Shown here one piece after another: positions 8,506-19,096 of a DNA stretch of 64,000 nucleotides. Position 1 is the stretch's first letter, and every line of letters begins with the position of its first letter. The stretch covers positions 1 through 64,000 of the forward strand of contig NZ_BOVL01000004.1 of NCBI RefSeq assembly GCF_019972155.1, in the 5' to 3' direction. Source of the stretch: Bradyrhizobium sp. RD5-C2 (lineage in GTDB: Bacteria > Pseudomonadota > Alphaproteobacteria > Rhizobiales > Xanthobacteraceae). The notes under the pieces are model-generated. The model had not been told where the DNA came from. It saw only the letters and a program-made list of their open reading frames with translations, and searched no databases. A program made the translations under genes and the position numbers.

Positions 8506-9714
8506 ATGACCGCAAAGAGCGGCATGCCGCCGGTTCTCAACGTCATCACGCTGGCGACATTCGCGGCGAGCCTGTCGGTGCGCGCGCTCGATCCGGTGCT
8601 GCCGCATGTCGCCGAGGATTTCGGTGTCAGCATCGCGACCGCAGCGAGCTTTGCCGCGGTATTCGCTTTCACCTTCGCAATCATCCAGCCGGCGATCGGC
8701 GCCGCCGCCGATCTGTTCGGCAAGGCGCGTCTGATGACGATCTGCCTCGGACTGCTCGGCGTCGCCAGTATTCTCGGCGCGCTGTCGACCTCGTTCCCGA
8801 TGCTGTTCGTGACCCGCATCCTCGCCGGCATCGGCTCGGGCGGCGTGTTTCCGGTGGCGCTGTCGCTGACCAGCGATCTGGTCGGCCCCGACAAGCGGCA
8901 GCTTGCGATCGGGCGAACGCTCGCGGGCTCGATGACCGGCAATCTGCTCGGCGCCACGGCCTCCGGCCTGATCGGCGACTTCCTCGGCTGGCGCGGCGTG
9001 CTCGCGGTGCTTGGCGGCCTCGTGATCATCGTAGCAGTTGCAGTTGCGGCGGGTTTCCGCGGCGCCGCGTTGAACCGTCCGCCGCGCACCAGCCTGAAGG
9101 CGCTTCGCCACGGCTATCGCACCATCTTCACCAATCCGAACGCGCGGATCTGCTATTCGGCGGTCTTCATCGAAGGCTGCTGCGTGCTCGGGCTGTTTCC
9201 TTTCATCGCCTCGTTTCTGTTCGAACTCGGCGAGACGTCGCTCTCGATCGCCGGCATCGTGATCGCGGGCTTTGCGATCGGCGGATTGCTCTACACGCTG
9301 ACGGTGGCGCGCCTGCTGCCGTTGATCGGGGTGAGGGGTATGATGATCGTCGGCGCGACGCTGGTCGGCATTCAACTCGTCGGCGTCGCCTTCGGGCCGC
9401 ACTGGAAGCTGCAGATGGCGGGCCTCCTGGTGATGGGCCTCGGCTTCTACATGATCCACGGCTGCCTGCAGGTGTTCGCCAGCGAGCTATCGGTCGAGGC
9501 GCGCGCCACCGCACTGTCGCTGCACTCGTTCTTCTTCTTCATGGGTCAGACCGTCGGCCCGATCGCATATGGCTTCGGCCTGCAACACGCCGGCAAGACC
9601 GCGACGCTGGTCTCCGCCGCCGCTGTGATGGTCGTGCTCGGATTTATCTGTGCGAGATTCCTGAAGCAGACGCGACCTGCGGACGCCGCCGCGCGGCCGG
9701 ATGTCGAGCCCTAG
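8506..9714 (+). CDS. MFS transporter (drug/metabolite exporter type)
   Basis: This 402-residue inner-membrane protein has about 12 hydrophobic helices in two six-helix halves. The pattern LDPVLPHVAEDFGVSIATAAS in helix 1 and its loop, then FGKARLMTICL (motif A region) and RILAGIGSGGVFPVALSL (helices 3-4), fits the DHA1-like proton-coupled exporters. The substrate is unknown. It starts 15 bases after kdsA and is probably co-transcribed, although no functional link to KDO synthesis is evident. The C-terminal tail is short and hydrophilic. Confidence 0.88.
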   Translation: MTAKSGMPPVLNVITLATFAASLSVRALDPVLPHVAEDFGVSIATAASFAAVFAFTFAIIQPAIGAAADLFGKARLMTICLGLLGVASILGALSTSFPMLFVTRILAGIGSGGVFPVALSLTSDLVGPDKRQLAIGRTLAGSMTGNLLGATASGLIGDFLGWRGVLAVLGGLVIIVAVAVAAGFRGAALNRPPRTSLKALRHGYRTIFTNPNARICYSAVFIEGCCVLGLFPFIASFLFELGETSLSIAGIVIAGFAIGGLLYTLTVARLLPLIGVRGMMIVGATLVGIQLVGVAFGPHWKLQMAGLLVMGLGFYMIHGCLQVFASELSVEARATALSLHSFFFFMGQTVGPIAYGFGLQHAGKTATLVSAAAVMVVLGFICARFLKQTRPADAAARPDVEP

Positions 9715-9751
9715 CGATCCCAGGTCATCTCGGTCCGCGGACTCCCACAAC

Positions 9752-10048
9752 TTATTTCAAAGATAAGACGACCGGCCCCGCAGCCGGATCGGTCACGCCG
9801 AGACCGTTGCCGAGATCTTCGAGCGTGTCGCGAAAAGAATTGAGCGTGGCAATCATGGCTGGCCGCGCCTCGATGCACGCGTCCATATTTTGCCACTCGG
9901 CGATGATGCAGTAGGAGCGGTCACCGGTTTTAATAATGTTGGCATGCAATAGACCCGGCCAGGTTGCTCCAATTATCTTGTGAGCGTCCAGGAATTCCTG
10001 ATCGCGCCCCGGCTTCACTCGAAAACGCACAGCATTGAAAGCGGTCAC
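9752..10048 (-). CDS. Antibiotic-biosynthesis-monooxygenase-like small protein
   Basis: The protein has 98 residues from a GTG at 10048, chosen because GGGAG lies 6 bases before it; the frame stays open to 10126. The pattern VRFRVKPGRDQEFLDAH...YCIIAEWQNMDAC is that of the ABM-like dimeric alpha-beta barrel, used by small monooxygenases and many proteins of unknown role. No cofactor site can be read. It converges with the MFS gene and lies upstream of a DUF1059 gene on the same strand, 114 bases apart. Confidence 0.65.
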   Translation of the reverse strand: MTAFNAVRFRVKPGRDQEFLDAHKIIGATWPGLLHANIIKTGDRSYCIIAEWQNMDACIEARPAMIATLNSFRDTLEDLGNGLGVTDPAAGPVVLSLK

Positions 10049-10162
10049 CGTCTTCTCCCAAAGCACTGAGACGCTAGAGGAAGCGCGCTTACGTGGGGCG
10101 CGCAAGTTGAAAGCGTATGCGTTCACTGCCGCTTCGCGGCGGTCACAGATCGATTGGCCGGC

Positions 10163-10360
10163 CTACTGGGCCTTTATCATCTTCGCCAATTCATGGCGCA
10201 ATTCCGGGCTATCGTGATGGCCATGCACCGCGACAGCGTGTTGCACCGCCGCTTCCAAAAGTTCCTTTTGAGTATCAGCTGAAATCGCGATCGTGCAGTT
10301 CATCTCACTTGGGTATTCTCGGCAATCCACAAACATTCTACCCAAATCTGCCTCCATCAA
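10163..10360 (-). CDS. DUF1059-family small protein
   Basis: This 65-residue protein has FVDCREYPSEMNCTIAIS, then ELLEAAVQHAVAVHGH and SPELRHEL. This is the conserved Cys-...-Cys and HAVAVHGH pattern of DUF1059, small soluble proteins of unknown function. Two in-frame ATGs (10360 and 10357) could serve as start. Nothing nearby suggests its role. Confidence 0.75.
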   Translation of the reverse strand: MMEADLGRMFVDCREYPSEMNCTIAISADTQKELLEAAVQHAVAVHGHHDSPELRHELAKMIKAQ

Positions 10361-10658
10361 TACGAGTAAACTATTCGCCGTGCTGAACTACTCCACTCAC
10401 GACAATTCCCGCGTCTGCTGACTAAGCCTGACTTCTTCAAATGATTGCTCATGGCCGGCCAGCTTACGTGCCGCCTACAACGAGCGTGCCGACCGTCGTC
10501 GATCGTGGTCGCTTCGACCACATTGGCGCAGCCATTATCGAACATATCATACATCGAAGGGGGCGCCATGTCAGTTCCTGGCCCAAGGCCGACATGCATG
10601 TCGGCTTCTGCGCCGCTTTCGAGGGGCAGTAGACGTGGCGAACTGAAGGGTGCCCGTC
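10361..10658. other. Gene-free interval with an 18-bp perfect palindrome
   Basis: No convincing gene is seen between the DUF1059 gene and queF. It contains the perfect palindrome GCCGACATGCATGTCGGC at 10588-10605. Downstream the text CTTCTGCGCCGCTTTCGAGGG resembles parts of dispersed rhizobial repeat elements, but no second copy exists in this window, so that is only a suspicion. Confidence 0.4.
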
Positions 10659-11135
10659 CTACCCCCGCCCGCGATACGTCGCGACGCCCTGGTCGGGAAC
10701 CCAGAGGCCCTTCGGCAGCCGGCCGGTCTGGAAGAACACGTCGATCGGGATGCCGCCGCGCGGATACCAGTAGCCGCCGATGCGCAGCCATTTCGGCTTG
10801 ATCTCGTCTGATATCCGCTTGCCGATCATGACGGTGCAATCCTCATGGAATGCGCCGTGGTTGCGGAAGCTCGCGGCGAACAGCTTCAGCGATTTGGATT
10901 CCAACAGCCAGCGGCCCGGAACGTAGTCGATCACCAGATGCGCGAAATCCGGTTGGCCCGTCACCGGGCAGATCGAGGTGAATTCCGGCACCGTGAAGCG
11001 TACCAGATAATCGGTACCAGCCTGCGGATTGGGCACACGGTCGAGTTGCGCCTTTTCCGGCGCGTCGGGCCATTCCACCGCACGGCCGAGTTGCAGGCCG
11101 GGGGAGGTCGTTGATTTGCTGGATTTCTTCGCCAT
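10659..11135 (-). CDS. queF: NADPH-dependent 7-cyano-7-deazaguanine reductase (QueF)
   Basis: The 158-residue short (type I) QueF reduces preQ0 to preQ1 in queuosine tRNA modification. The catalytic Cys lies in [14 protein letters not shown] (near residue 55), the substrate-binding motif is [10 protein letters not shown], and the active-site His/Glu are in [11 protein letters not shown]. The ATG at 11135 gives the family's usual length; the longer open frame to 11426 overlaps the eno promoter region and is not used. It is divergent from eno. No preQ1 riboswitch was recognised. Confidence 0.94.
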   Translation of the reverse strand: MAKKSSKSTTSPGLQLGRAVEWPDAPEKAQLDRVPNPQAGTDYLVRFTVPEFTSICPVTGQPDFAHLVIDYVPGRWLLESKSLKLFAASFRNHGAFHEDCTVMIGKRISDEIKPKWLRIGGYWYPRGGIPIDVFFQTGRLPKGLWVPDQGVATYRGRG

Positions 11136-11241
11136 TCGGGGTCTCCGTGGCGCTCTCATAGCCAATGCCGGGGGGCTCGTCACCCGGCCTTTTCCCCCTC
11201 GATGCATTGCGCTAGAAGCACCGCCATCCGTCCCCCCCTGA

Positions 11242-12543
<1,302 letters not shown>

Positions 12544-12590
12544 CGCCCCAACTGATCGGGACTGAACAAACGCAAAAAAGGGAGGTCGGG

Positions 12591-13730
12591 ATGAGTGACG
12601 GCAAGAGCGGTCTGCAGCTGCGTTCGCTGCTCAAGAAGGATGGCGAACTGGAGATATCGCTGGTCAATGTCCCGACCCCCGAGCCCGGTCCCGACGAGGT
12701 CGTGGTCCGGGTCGAGGCCAGCCCGATCAATCCGTCCGACCTCGGGCTCCTGATCGGCCCGGCCAACATGGCGGCGGCCAAGGTCACCGGCAGCAAGGAA
12801 TTGCCCGTGGTGACCGCGCGCGTGCCGGAAGCGGCATTGCCTGGCCTTGCCGCGCGGCTCGACGAGTCGATGCCGGTCGGCAATGAAGGCGCCGGCGTCG
12901 TGATCAGGACCGGCTCGTCGGACGCTGCGAAAGCGCTGATGGGCCGCACGGTCGCGATGATCGGCGGCGCGATGTATGCGCAATACCGCACGCTCCGCGT
13001 CGGCGAATGCCTGCCGCTGCCCGACGGCACCACGCCGGCGGAAGGCGCGTCCTGCTTCGTCAATCCGCTGACGGCGCTCGGCATGACCGAGACGATGCGG
13101 CGCGAGGGGCACAAGGCGCTGGTGCACACCGCGGCAGCGTCGAACCTCGGCCAGATGCTCAACAAGATCTGCCTCAAGGACGGCATCGGCCTCGTCAACA
13201 TCGTGCGCAACAGGGAGCAGGCCTACATCCTGGACAAGATCGGCGCCAAGCATGTCGTCGATTCCAGTGCGTCCGATTTCATGGACAAGCTCACCGGCGC
13301 GCTGGTCGAGACCGGCGCGACCATCGCTTTCGATGCGATCGGCGGCGGCAAGCTCGCGGGCCAGATCCTGGTCGCGATGGAGACCGCGATCAACAAGACC
13401 GCCAAGGTCTACAGCCGCTACGGCTCGAACGTGCACAAGCAGGTCTACGTCTATGGCGGCCTCGATACCCGCGACATCGAGCTGCCGCGCGGCTTCGGCA
13501 TGGCCTGGGGCATCGGCGGCTGGCTGCTGTTCCCGTTCCTGATGAAGATCGGTCCGGAGGCCGGCAACAAGCTGCGCCAGCGCGTGGTCGCCGAGCTGAA
13601 GACGACCTTCGCCAGCCATTACACCAAGGTGGTGTCGCTGCAGGAGACCCTGCAGCTCGACAACATCGCGGTCTACGGCAAGCGCGCCACCGGTGAGAAA
13701 TTCCTGATCAACCCGAACAAGGGCGCGTAA
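12591..13730 (+). CDS. MDR-superfamily NADPH:quinone reductase / zinc-binding-dehydrogenase-like protein
   Basis: The protein has 379 residues from the ATG at 12591, preceded by GGGAGGT. The N-terminal GroES-like half (VVVRVEASPINPSDL near residues 35-50) and GNEGAGVV precede a Rossmann half with HTAAASNLGQML and IGAKHVVDSS. The catalytic-zinc Cys/His set of alcohol dehydrogenases is not evident, so a zinc-free quinone or enone reductase is more likely. It may be read through from eno, with a 47-base gap. Substrate unknown. A repeat element follows its stop. Confidence 0.8.
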   Translation: MSDGKSGLQLRSLLKKDGELEISLVNVPTPEPGPDEVVVRVEASPINPSDLGLLIGPANMAAAKVTGSKELPVVTARVPEAALPGLAARLDESMPVGNEGAGVVIRTGSSDAAKALMGRTVAMIGGAMYAQYRTLRVGECLPLPDGTTPAEGASCFVNPLTALGMTETMRREGHKALVHTAAASNLGQMLNKICLKDGIGLVNIVRNREQAYILDKIGAKHVVDSSASDFMDKLTGALVETGATIAFDAIGGGKLAGQILVAMETAINKTAKVYSRYGSNVHKQVYVYGGLDTRDIELPRGFGMAWGIGGWLLFPFLMKIGPEAGNKLRQRVVAELKTTFASHYTKVVSLQETLQLDNIAVYGKRATGEKFLINPNKGA

Positions 13731-13743
13731 CGCAGCCTCGTCA

Positions 13744-13842
13744 AGAGCTTCGGTTCTGTTGGATCAGAACCGACGCTCTTGCTTCTTGTTTTGACGCGTT
13801 TTCTTCACGCGAACCGGTACCCACTTCGCTCGTAACGCTCTA
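13744..13842 (-). repeat. Interspersed repeat family D, copy 1 (supplies ddl stop codon)
   Basis: The element ends with TAG AGC GTT read in the ddl frame and contains the hairpin CGGTTCTG/CAGAACCG (13751-13772). It also has GTTTTGACGCGTTTTCTTC and CACGCGAACCGGTACCCACT. The reverse complement of the copy at 60446-60581 matches it along most of its length. The ddl stop (13840-13842) is its terminal TAG. It may serve as a bidirectional terminator between two convergent genes. Confidence 0.8.
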
Positions 13843-14955
13843 CTCGCGCTCGAATGCCAGCTTCCTGGAGCGCTTGTGGCGCTCCAGGGCGTGGCCGATC
13901 AGGACATCCATCAGCTCGGATTGCGGCAGGCCGCTGGCCTCCCACAGTCGTGGATACATGCTGATGTTGGTGAAGCCGGGCAGGGTGTTCGCCTCGTTCA
14001 CGAACGCCTGCTCGCCGTGCAGGAAGAAGTCGATCCGCGCCATGCCTTCGCAACCGAGCACGCGGAATGTCTTGATGGCGAGCTCCCTGATGGTTTCGGC
14101 GACGGCAGCCGGCACGTCGGCCGGCACTTGCAGCAGCGCGCCATCCGCATCGAGATACTTGGCGTCGTAAGAATAGAAGCCGTGTCTGTCGGACGGAACG
14201 ATCTCGCCAAGCTGGGAGGCACGGATGCGGCCCTCGGCATCCTCGAGCACGGAGCACTCGACCTCGCGGATCGGTGCGACACCGCGCTCGATCAGGATCT
14301 TGCTGTCGAAGCGAAACGCCAGTCTGCAACCAGCCTCGAACTCCTCTGCGGTGCGCGCCTTCGACACGCCGACCGATGATCCCATGTTGGCCGGCTTGAC
14401 GAAGACCTCCTGCGACCCCAGGGCGCTGACCGCGTCGTCATAGCTGATGGGCGCCGCGCTCGACATCGCGACAAAGGGGACGATCGGCAATCCCGCCTCG
14501 CGCATCAAGCGCTTGGCTATGTCCTTGTCCATGCCGGCCGCTGAGCCCATCACGCGCGAGCCGACATAGGCGACATCGGACAATTCCAGCGCACCCTGCA
14601 CCGTGCCGTCCTCGCCGTTCGGTCCATGCAGCACCGGGAAGACGACGTCGAACGCCGGCAATTCCGCGGGCCCCGCCGCCGGTCCCTGAAGCACCACGAC
14701 ACGGCCCTGTCCGCCCGGCAGCAGAGCGAGTTGCGGTGCGTTGTCCGGAATGATCAGCGCGCCGCTTCCCGTGCCGGCGCCGTTTCCCGCATCGGTGACG
14801 AGCCAGCGGCCATCGCGGGTGATGCCGATCGCCGTGGCGTCATAGCGATCCGGGTCGAGCGAACGAAGCACGTTCGCGGCTGACGCCCGCGAAACGTCGT
14901 GTTCGGCCGATCGCCCGCCGAACAGGATTGCAACCCGGATCTTGCGCTCTGCCAT
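13840..14955 (-). CDS. ddl: D-alanine--D-alanine ligase
   Basis: This 371-residue ATP-grasp enzyme makes the D-Ala-D-Ala dipeptide for peptidoglycan. It begins VAILFGGRSAEHDVS, the family's first signature. LHGPNGEDGTVQG and FVKPANMGSSVGVSKA (ATP-binding loop) follow, and the metal-binding end is ARIDFFLHGEQAFVNEANTLPGFT. The ATG at 14955 places the signature at the N-terminus. It lies outside any dcw cluster, so it may be a second copy (ddlA-like) apart from mur genes. Its stop codon is within a repeat. Confidence 0.93.
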   Translation of the reverse strand: MAERKIRVAILFGGRSAEHDVSRASAANVLRSLDPDRYDATAIGITRDGRWLVTDAGNGAGTGSGALIIPDNAPQLALLPGGQGRVVVLQGPAAGPAELPAFDVVFPVLHGPNGEDGTVQGALELSDVAYVGSRVMGSAAGMDKDIAKRLMREAGLPIVPFVAMSSAAPISYDDAVSALGSQEVFVKPANMGSSVGVSKARTAEEFEAGCRLAFRFDSKILIERGVAPIREVECSVLEDAEGRIRASQLGEIVPSDRHGFYSYDAKYLDADGALLQVPADVPAAVAETIRELAIKTFRVLGCEGMARIDFFLHGEQAFVNEANTLPGFTNISMYPRLWEASGLPQSELMDVLIGHALERHKRSRKLAFERE

Positions 14956-15238
14956 CAGCTGCTCTTCGGTCGGCTCGATGCTGCGTGGAACCGGTACAAT
15001 ATGTTGCGAGGAACGTGTCGACAATTTGCCGCCGGTTGCGCCCGGCGCAGCTTTCGGGCGGAATGGCATTGTCCGGCGGCGAGCTGACGGCGCTTGAGCC
15101 GCGGGGCCTCAGGGCCGTTGGTCCAAGATTCGCGAACGCTGCGTTTCCGGAATTGAGCGATCCATGCACTTGCATCTTTCTGGGCGTGCCGGTAGGTGAT
15201 GTGCACCAGTCTTACGCGCAACCCGAGGGGAATTTGCA

Positions 15239-15790
15239 ATGGCCTATAACATCGTCGCCATCGTCGGCAGCATCCGCAAGCAGAGCTTCTCGCTCAAGAT
15301 CGCCAATGCGCTGGCCAAGCTCGCGCCGGCCTCGCTGAAGATCGATGTGACGACCCTCGAGGGCATTTCCTTCTTCAACCAGGACCTCGAGGCGGCGCCG
15401 CCGGCCGACTGGCTCGCCTTCCGCGAGAAGCTGCAGAAGTCGAACGGCGTGCTGTTTGTGACTCCCGAATACAATCGCTCGGTCCCGGGCGTGCTGAAGA
15501 ACGCGATCGACGTCGCCTCGCGGCCCTATGGCAAGAGCTCCTTCATCGGCAAGCCGGTCGGCATCATCTCCAACTCGCCGGGCCCGCTCGGCGGCGTCAG
15601 CGCGGCGAAGCACCTGCAGAACATCCTGCCGGGCATTTCCGGCCCGATCCTCGGTCAGCCGGAAACCTATCTCAACGGCATCGGCGATGCCTTCGACGAC
15701 AAGGGCGAACTGACCAAGGAGTCGCTCAAGACGGTGTTGCAGCAGTACCTCGACGCCTTCGCGGCCTTCGTCGCGAAGCAGAACGGCTAA
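15239..15790 (+). CDS. NADPH-dependent FMN reductase / quinone reductase
   Basis: This 183-residue flavodoxin-like enzyme has the FMN phosphate loop GSIRKQSFSLKIA (near residue 9), then TPEYNRSVPGVLKNAIDVASRP (about residues 77-98) and ISNSPGPLGG. These are hallmarks of the ChrR/YieF-like NADPH-dependent FMN reductase family, which reduces quinones, chromate or azo compounds while protecting against oxidative stress. GAGGGGAA precedes the ATG. It is divergent from ddl across 283 bases and upstream of ftsB. Confidence 0.87.
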   Translation: MAYNIVAIVGSIRKQSFSLKIANALAKLAPASLKIDVTTLEGISFFNQDLEAAPPADWLAFREKLQKSNGVLFVTPEYNRSVPGVLKNAIDVASRPYGKSSFIGKPVGIISNSPGPLGGVSAAKHLQNILPGISGPILGQPETYLNGIGDAFDDKGELTKESLKTVLQQYLDAFAAFVAKQNG

Positions 15791-15812
15791 GTAAGTTTAG
15801 CGTTCGTTAACC

Positions 15813-15838
15813 CCATGGCCGCATCTTCGCGGCCATGG
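15813..15838 (+). promoter_or_regulatory. Perfect hairpin enclosing the ftsB start codon
   Basis: CCATGGCCGC (15813-15822) and GCGGCCATGG (15829-15838) form a perfect 10-bp, GC-rich stem with a 6-base loop. The ftsB ATG (15835-15837) is inside the right arm, and no Shine-Dalgarno sequence is visible before it. The hairpin may terminate the reductase transcript, hide the ftsB start, or both. Confidence 0.5.
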
Positions 15839-16152
15839 TTTCGCGCACACGCCTCAAATCGATTCTGACCGGGCTCGCCCTATACACACTGGCGGCGTTG
15901 ATGGTCGGCTATTTCGGCGTCAACGCCTACACCGGCAAATACGGTCTGAACGCGCGGCAGGAGCTCGACCAGGAAATCATCGCGCTAACCTCGGAGCTGG
16001 CGCGCTTGAAGAAGGAACGGGCCGAGGGCGAGCAGCGGGTGTCACTGCTGCGGTCGGACCGGGTCGATCCCGACATGCTGGACGAGCGTGCGCGCTTCCA
16101 ACTCGACTACGCCAACCCCCGCGATCTCGTTCGGGTCAACAAGTCGAACTGA
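15835..16152 (+). CDS. ftsB: Septum formation initiator FtsB/DivIC-like protein
   Basis: This 105-residue bitopic membrane protein has one transmembrane helix at about residues 10-32 (LTGLALYTLAALMVGYFGV). A periplasmic coiled coil follows (about 40-75, with regular Leu and charged residues), then a conserved C-terminal tail. The family forms the FtsQ-FtsB-FtsL subcomplex of the divisome. Its position between eno and pdhA is the standard alphaproteobacterial arrangement. The start is fixed by the membrane helix, even though the ATG lies in a hairpin. Confidence 0.88.
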   Translation: MVSRTRLKSILTGLALYTLAALMVGYFGVNAYTGKYGLNARQELDQEIIALTSELARLKKERAEGEQRVSLLRSDRVDPDMLDERARFQLDYANPRDLVRVNKSN

Positions 16153-16311
16153 CGCGTTCGCAAATTTCAAAAACGTTCGCGCACTATCACAAAAGTGTCG
16201 CGCCGCGCTGCAGTGCGGCATAGCAAAATTCCATCGGGCGAACGCAATCCTTTCAAGGCGATTTGAGTTGGGTTAGAGAGGGTTCTTCGACTTCTCTCAC
16301 CCGGAATTGCC

Positions 16312-17331
16312 ATGGCTGCACCCAAGAAAACCGTCGCAAAAGAATCAGGGCACGAGACGGCCGGCTCTCCTCCCGAATTCTCCAGGGAGCAGGAGCTCAA
16401 GGCACTGCGGGACATGCTCCTGATCCGGCGCTTCGAGGAGAAGGCCGGTCAGCTCTACGGCATGGGTGCGATCGGCGGCTTCTGCCATCTCTATATCGGC
16501 CAGGAAGCCGTCGTGGTCGGCATGCAGATGGCATTGAAGCAGGGCGACGAGGTCATAACGGGCTACCGCGACCACGGGCACATGCTGGCTTGCGACATGG
16601 AAGCCAAGGGCGTGATGGCGGAACTGACCGGACGCCGCGGCGGCTATTCCCACGGCAAGGGCGGCTCCATGCACATGTTCAGCAAGGAGAAGCATTTCTA
16701 CGGCGGTCACGGAATCGTGGGCGCGCAGGTGTCGCTCGGCACCGGCCTTGCGTTCGCCAACCGCTATCGCGGCAACGATAACGTCAGCGTGACCTATTTC
16801 GGCGACGGCGCGGCCAACCAGGGCCAGGTCTACGAAAGCTTCAACATGGCGGAGCTGTGGAAGCTGCCGGTGATCTACGTCATCGAGAACAATCGCTATG
16901 CGATGGGCACCGCGGTGTCGCGCGCCTCGGCGCAGCAGGATTTCTCCAAGCGCGGCGTCTCGTTCAACATTCCCGGCAAGCAGGTCGACGGCATGGACGT
17001 GCGCGCAGTCAAGGCCGCCGCCGATGAGGCCGTGGCATGGTGCCGCGGCGGCAACGGTCCGATCATTCTGGAGATGCAGACCTACCGTTACCGCGGCCAT
17101 TCGATGTCCGATCCGGCGAAGTACCGCACCCGAGAGGAAGTCGAGAAGGTTCGCCACGACCAGGACCCGATCGAGCAGGTGCGCAACCGTCTGCTGGCGG
17201 CAGGCGTGAGCGAGCAGGACCTGAAGGCGATCGACGCCGGGGTGCGCGAGATCGTCAACGAAGCCGCCGACTTCGCGCAGCACGATCCGGAGCCCGATCC
17301 GTCCGAGCTCTACACCGACATCTACCGCTGA
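16312..17331 (+). CDS. pdhA: Pyruvate dehydrogenase E1 component, alpha subunit
   Basis: This 339-residue subunit of the alpha2beta2-type E1 binds thiamine diphosphate and decarboxylates pyruvate. The TPP motif starts at GDGAANQGQVYESFNMA (near residue 165) and closes with NN in YVIENNRYAMGT. YRYRGHSMSDPAKYR near residue 262 is the phosphorylation-loop region of the family. It is the first gene of the pdh operon, with a 159-base leader after ftsB and 45 bases before pdhB. Confidence 0.96.
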   Translation: MAAPKKTVAKESGHETAGSPPEFSREQELKALRDMLLIRRFEEKAGQLYGMGAIGGFCHLYIGQEAVVVGMQMALKQGDEVITGYRDHGHMLACDMEAKGVMAELTGRRGGYSHGKGGSMHMFSKEKHFYGGHGIVGAQVSLGTGLAFANRYRGNDNVSVTYFGDGAANQGQVYESFNMAELWKLPVIYVIENNRYAMGTAVSRASAQQDFSKRGVSFNIPGKQVDGMDVRAVKAAADEAVAWCRGGNGPIILEMQTYRYRGHSMSDPAKYRTREEVEKVRHDQDPIEQVRNRLLAAGVSEQDLKAIDAGVREIVNEAADFAQHDPEPDPSELYTDIYR

Positions 17332-17376
17332 TCCCACCCGCGCAGAAGAATCTCAAGACCGATTTCGGGAGCTGAT

Positions 17377-18783
17377 ATGCCCATTCAAGTGCTCATGCCT
17401 GCGCTGTCGCCCACCATGGAGAAGGGCAACCTCGCCAAATGGCTGAAAAAAGAAGGCGAGACCATCAAGTCCGGTGACGTCATCGCCGAGATCGAGACCG
17501 ACAAGGCGACGATGGAGGTCGAGGCGACCGACGAGGGCACGCTCGGCAAGATCCTGATTCCGGAAGGCACCGCCGATGTCGCGGTGAACACGCCGATCGC
17601 GACCATCCTGGCCGACGGCGAAAGCGCCGCCGATCTCGCCAAGGCGCCTGCCGCACCGGCGCCGCAGCCGAAGGCCGCGGAGGCTCCTGCTGCGGAAGCC
17701 AAGGGGGATGCAAAGGCGGAAGCGCCGCAGCCCGCGGCGAAGGCGCCGGCCGCGCCGGTCAGCGAAGCATTGCCCGACACGGAAATTCCGGCGGGCACCG
17801 AGATGGTCACCCAGACCATTCGCGAGGCGCTGCGCGATGCGATGGCCGAGGAGATGCGGCGCGACGGCGACGTCTTCATCATGGGCGAGGAGGTCGCGGA
17901 ATATCAGGGCGCCTACAAGGTGACGCAGGGCCTGTTGCAGGAATTCGGCGCCCGGCGCGTGATCGACACGCCGATCACCGAGCACGGCTTCGCCGGCGTC
18001 GGCGTCGGCGCGGCGATGGCGGGCTTGAAGCCGATCGTCGAATTCATGACCTGGAATTTCGCGATGCAGGCGATCGACCAGATCATCAACTCCGCCGCCA
18101 AGACGCTGTATATGTCCGGCGGCCAGATGGGATGCTCGATCGTGTTCCGCGGCCCGAACGGTGCCGCCGCGCGCGTCGCCGCCCAGCACAGCCAGGACTA
18201 CGCCGCCTGGTACTCGCAGATCCCGGGCCTCAAGGTGATCGCGCCGTACTCGGCCGCCGACTACAAGGGCCTGCTCAAGGCCGCGATCCGCGATCCCAAT
18301 CCGGTCGTCTTCCTCGAGAACGAGATGCTGTACGGCCACACCGGCGAGGTGCCGAAGCTGCCCGATTTCGTGGTGCCGATCGGCAAGGCGCGGATTGCGC
18401 GCGCCGGCAAGGACGTCACCATCGTCTCCTGGGCGATGGGCATGTCCTACGCGCTGAAGGCGGCCGATGAACTCGCCAAGGAAGGCATCGAGGCCGAAGT
18501 GATCGATCTCCGCACCATCCGTCCGATGGACACCGAGACCATCATCAACTCGGTGAAGAAGACCGGCCGCGCGGTCACGGTGGAGGAGGGCTGGCAGCAG
18601 AGCGGCGTCGGCTCCGAGGTCGCCTCGCGCATCATGGAGCATGCCTTCGACTATCTCGATGCGCCGGTCGCGCGCGTCTCGGGCAAGGACGTGCCGATGC
18701 CCTATGCCGCGAACCTCGAAAAGCTCGCTCTGCCGTCCGTCGCCGAGGTGGTCGCGGCCGCCAAGGCCGTGTCGTACCGGTAA
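17377..18783 (+). CDS. pdhB: Pyruvate dehydrogenase E1 beta subunit with N-terminal lipoyl domain
   Basis: This 468-residue protein has a biotinyl/lipoyl domain at residues 1-78, with lipoyl lysine in [10 protein letters not shown] (near residue 47). An Ala/Pro-rich linker (about 85-130) and the transketolase-like E1-beta domain ([18 protein letters not shown] onwards) follow. The extra lipoyl domain is a known alphaproteobacterial feature and makes E1 itself carry a swinging arm. Its lipoyl domain is strikingly similar to that of pdhC nearby. A DUF5076 gene follows after 5 bases. Confidence 0.96.
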   Translation: MPIQVLMPALSPTMEKGNLAKWLKKEGETIKSGDVIAEIETDKATMEVEATDEGTLGKILIPEGTADVAVNTPIATILADGESAADLAKAPAAPAPQPKAAEAPAAEAKGDAKAEAPQPAAKAPAAPVSEALPDTEIPAGTEMVTQTIREALRDAMAEEMRRDGDVFIMGEEVAEYQGAYKVTQGLLQEFGARRVIDTPITEHGFAGVGVGAAMAGLKPIVEFMTWNFAMQAIDQIINSAAKTLYMSGGQMGCSIVFRGPNGAAARVAAQHSQDYAAWYSQIPGLKVIAPYSAADYKGLLKAAIRDPNPVVFLENEMLYGHTGEVPKLPDFVVPIGKARIARAGKDVTIVSWAMGMSYALKAADELAKEGIEAEVIDLRTIRPMDTETIINSVKKTGRAVTVEEGWQQSGVGSEVASRIMEHAFDYLDAPVARVSGKDVPMPYAANLEKLALPSVAEVVAAAKAVSYR

Positions 18784-18788
18784 CGCCG

Positions 18789-19094
18789 ATGGCCGGTCCC
18801 AAGGAGCAGCCGCTGCCGCCTGATGTGATGGGCCGCGACGACGCCGTCGAGGTGCTGCGCGCCTTTGTCGTCGACGGCGGCCTGTCGATCGCGTTCCAGC
18901 GCGCCTTCGAGGAGCCGGACATGTGGGGGCTGATGCTCGTCGACATCGCCCGCCACGCTGCCCGCGCCTATTCGCGCGAGAGCGAGTTCACTGAAGACGA
19001 GGCGCTCGCGCGCATCGTCGAGATGTTCGAAGCCGAAATCGCCCGGCCGACCGACATGGGCCAAACCAAACCGCGGTCGCAACAAGGTCACTGA
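18789..19094 (+). CDS. DUF5076-family protein
   Basis: This 101-residue soluble protein sits between pdhB and pdhC with 5-base and 2-base gaps, so it is certainly part of the operon. It has [45 protein letters not shown], a helix-rich pattern matching DUF5076, which is known from this exact place in related genomes. No catalytic motif is visible. Its placement suggests a link to the E1/E2 complex, for example assembly, but that is inference only. Confidence 0.8.
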   Translation: MAGPKEQPLPPDVMGRDDAVEVLRAFVVDGGLSIAFQRAFEEPDMWGLMLVDIARHAARAYSRESEFTEDEALARIVEMFEAEIARPTDMGQTKPRSQQGH

Positions 19095-19096
19095 CA

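Noticed and set aside
7825..9459. 544-codon minus-strand frame opposite kdsA and the MFS gene
   Set aside because: Both opposite-strand genes are clear by family motifs. The frame gives a His/Arg/Asp-rich sequence with no recognisable fold, so it is an antisense artefact.
7633..9714. MFS gene as an LPS or KDO exporter because it follows kdsA
   Set aside because: The sequence resembles general DHA1 exporters. Neighbourhood alone is not enough to assign a substrate.
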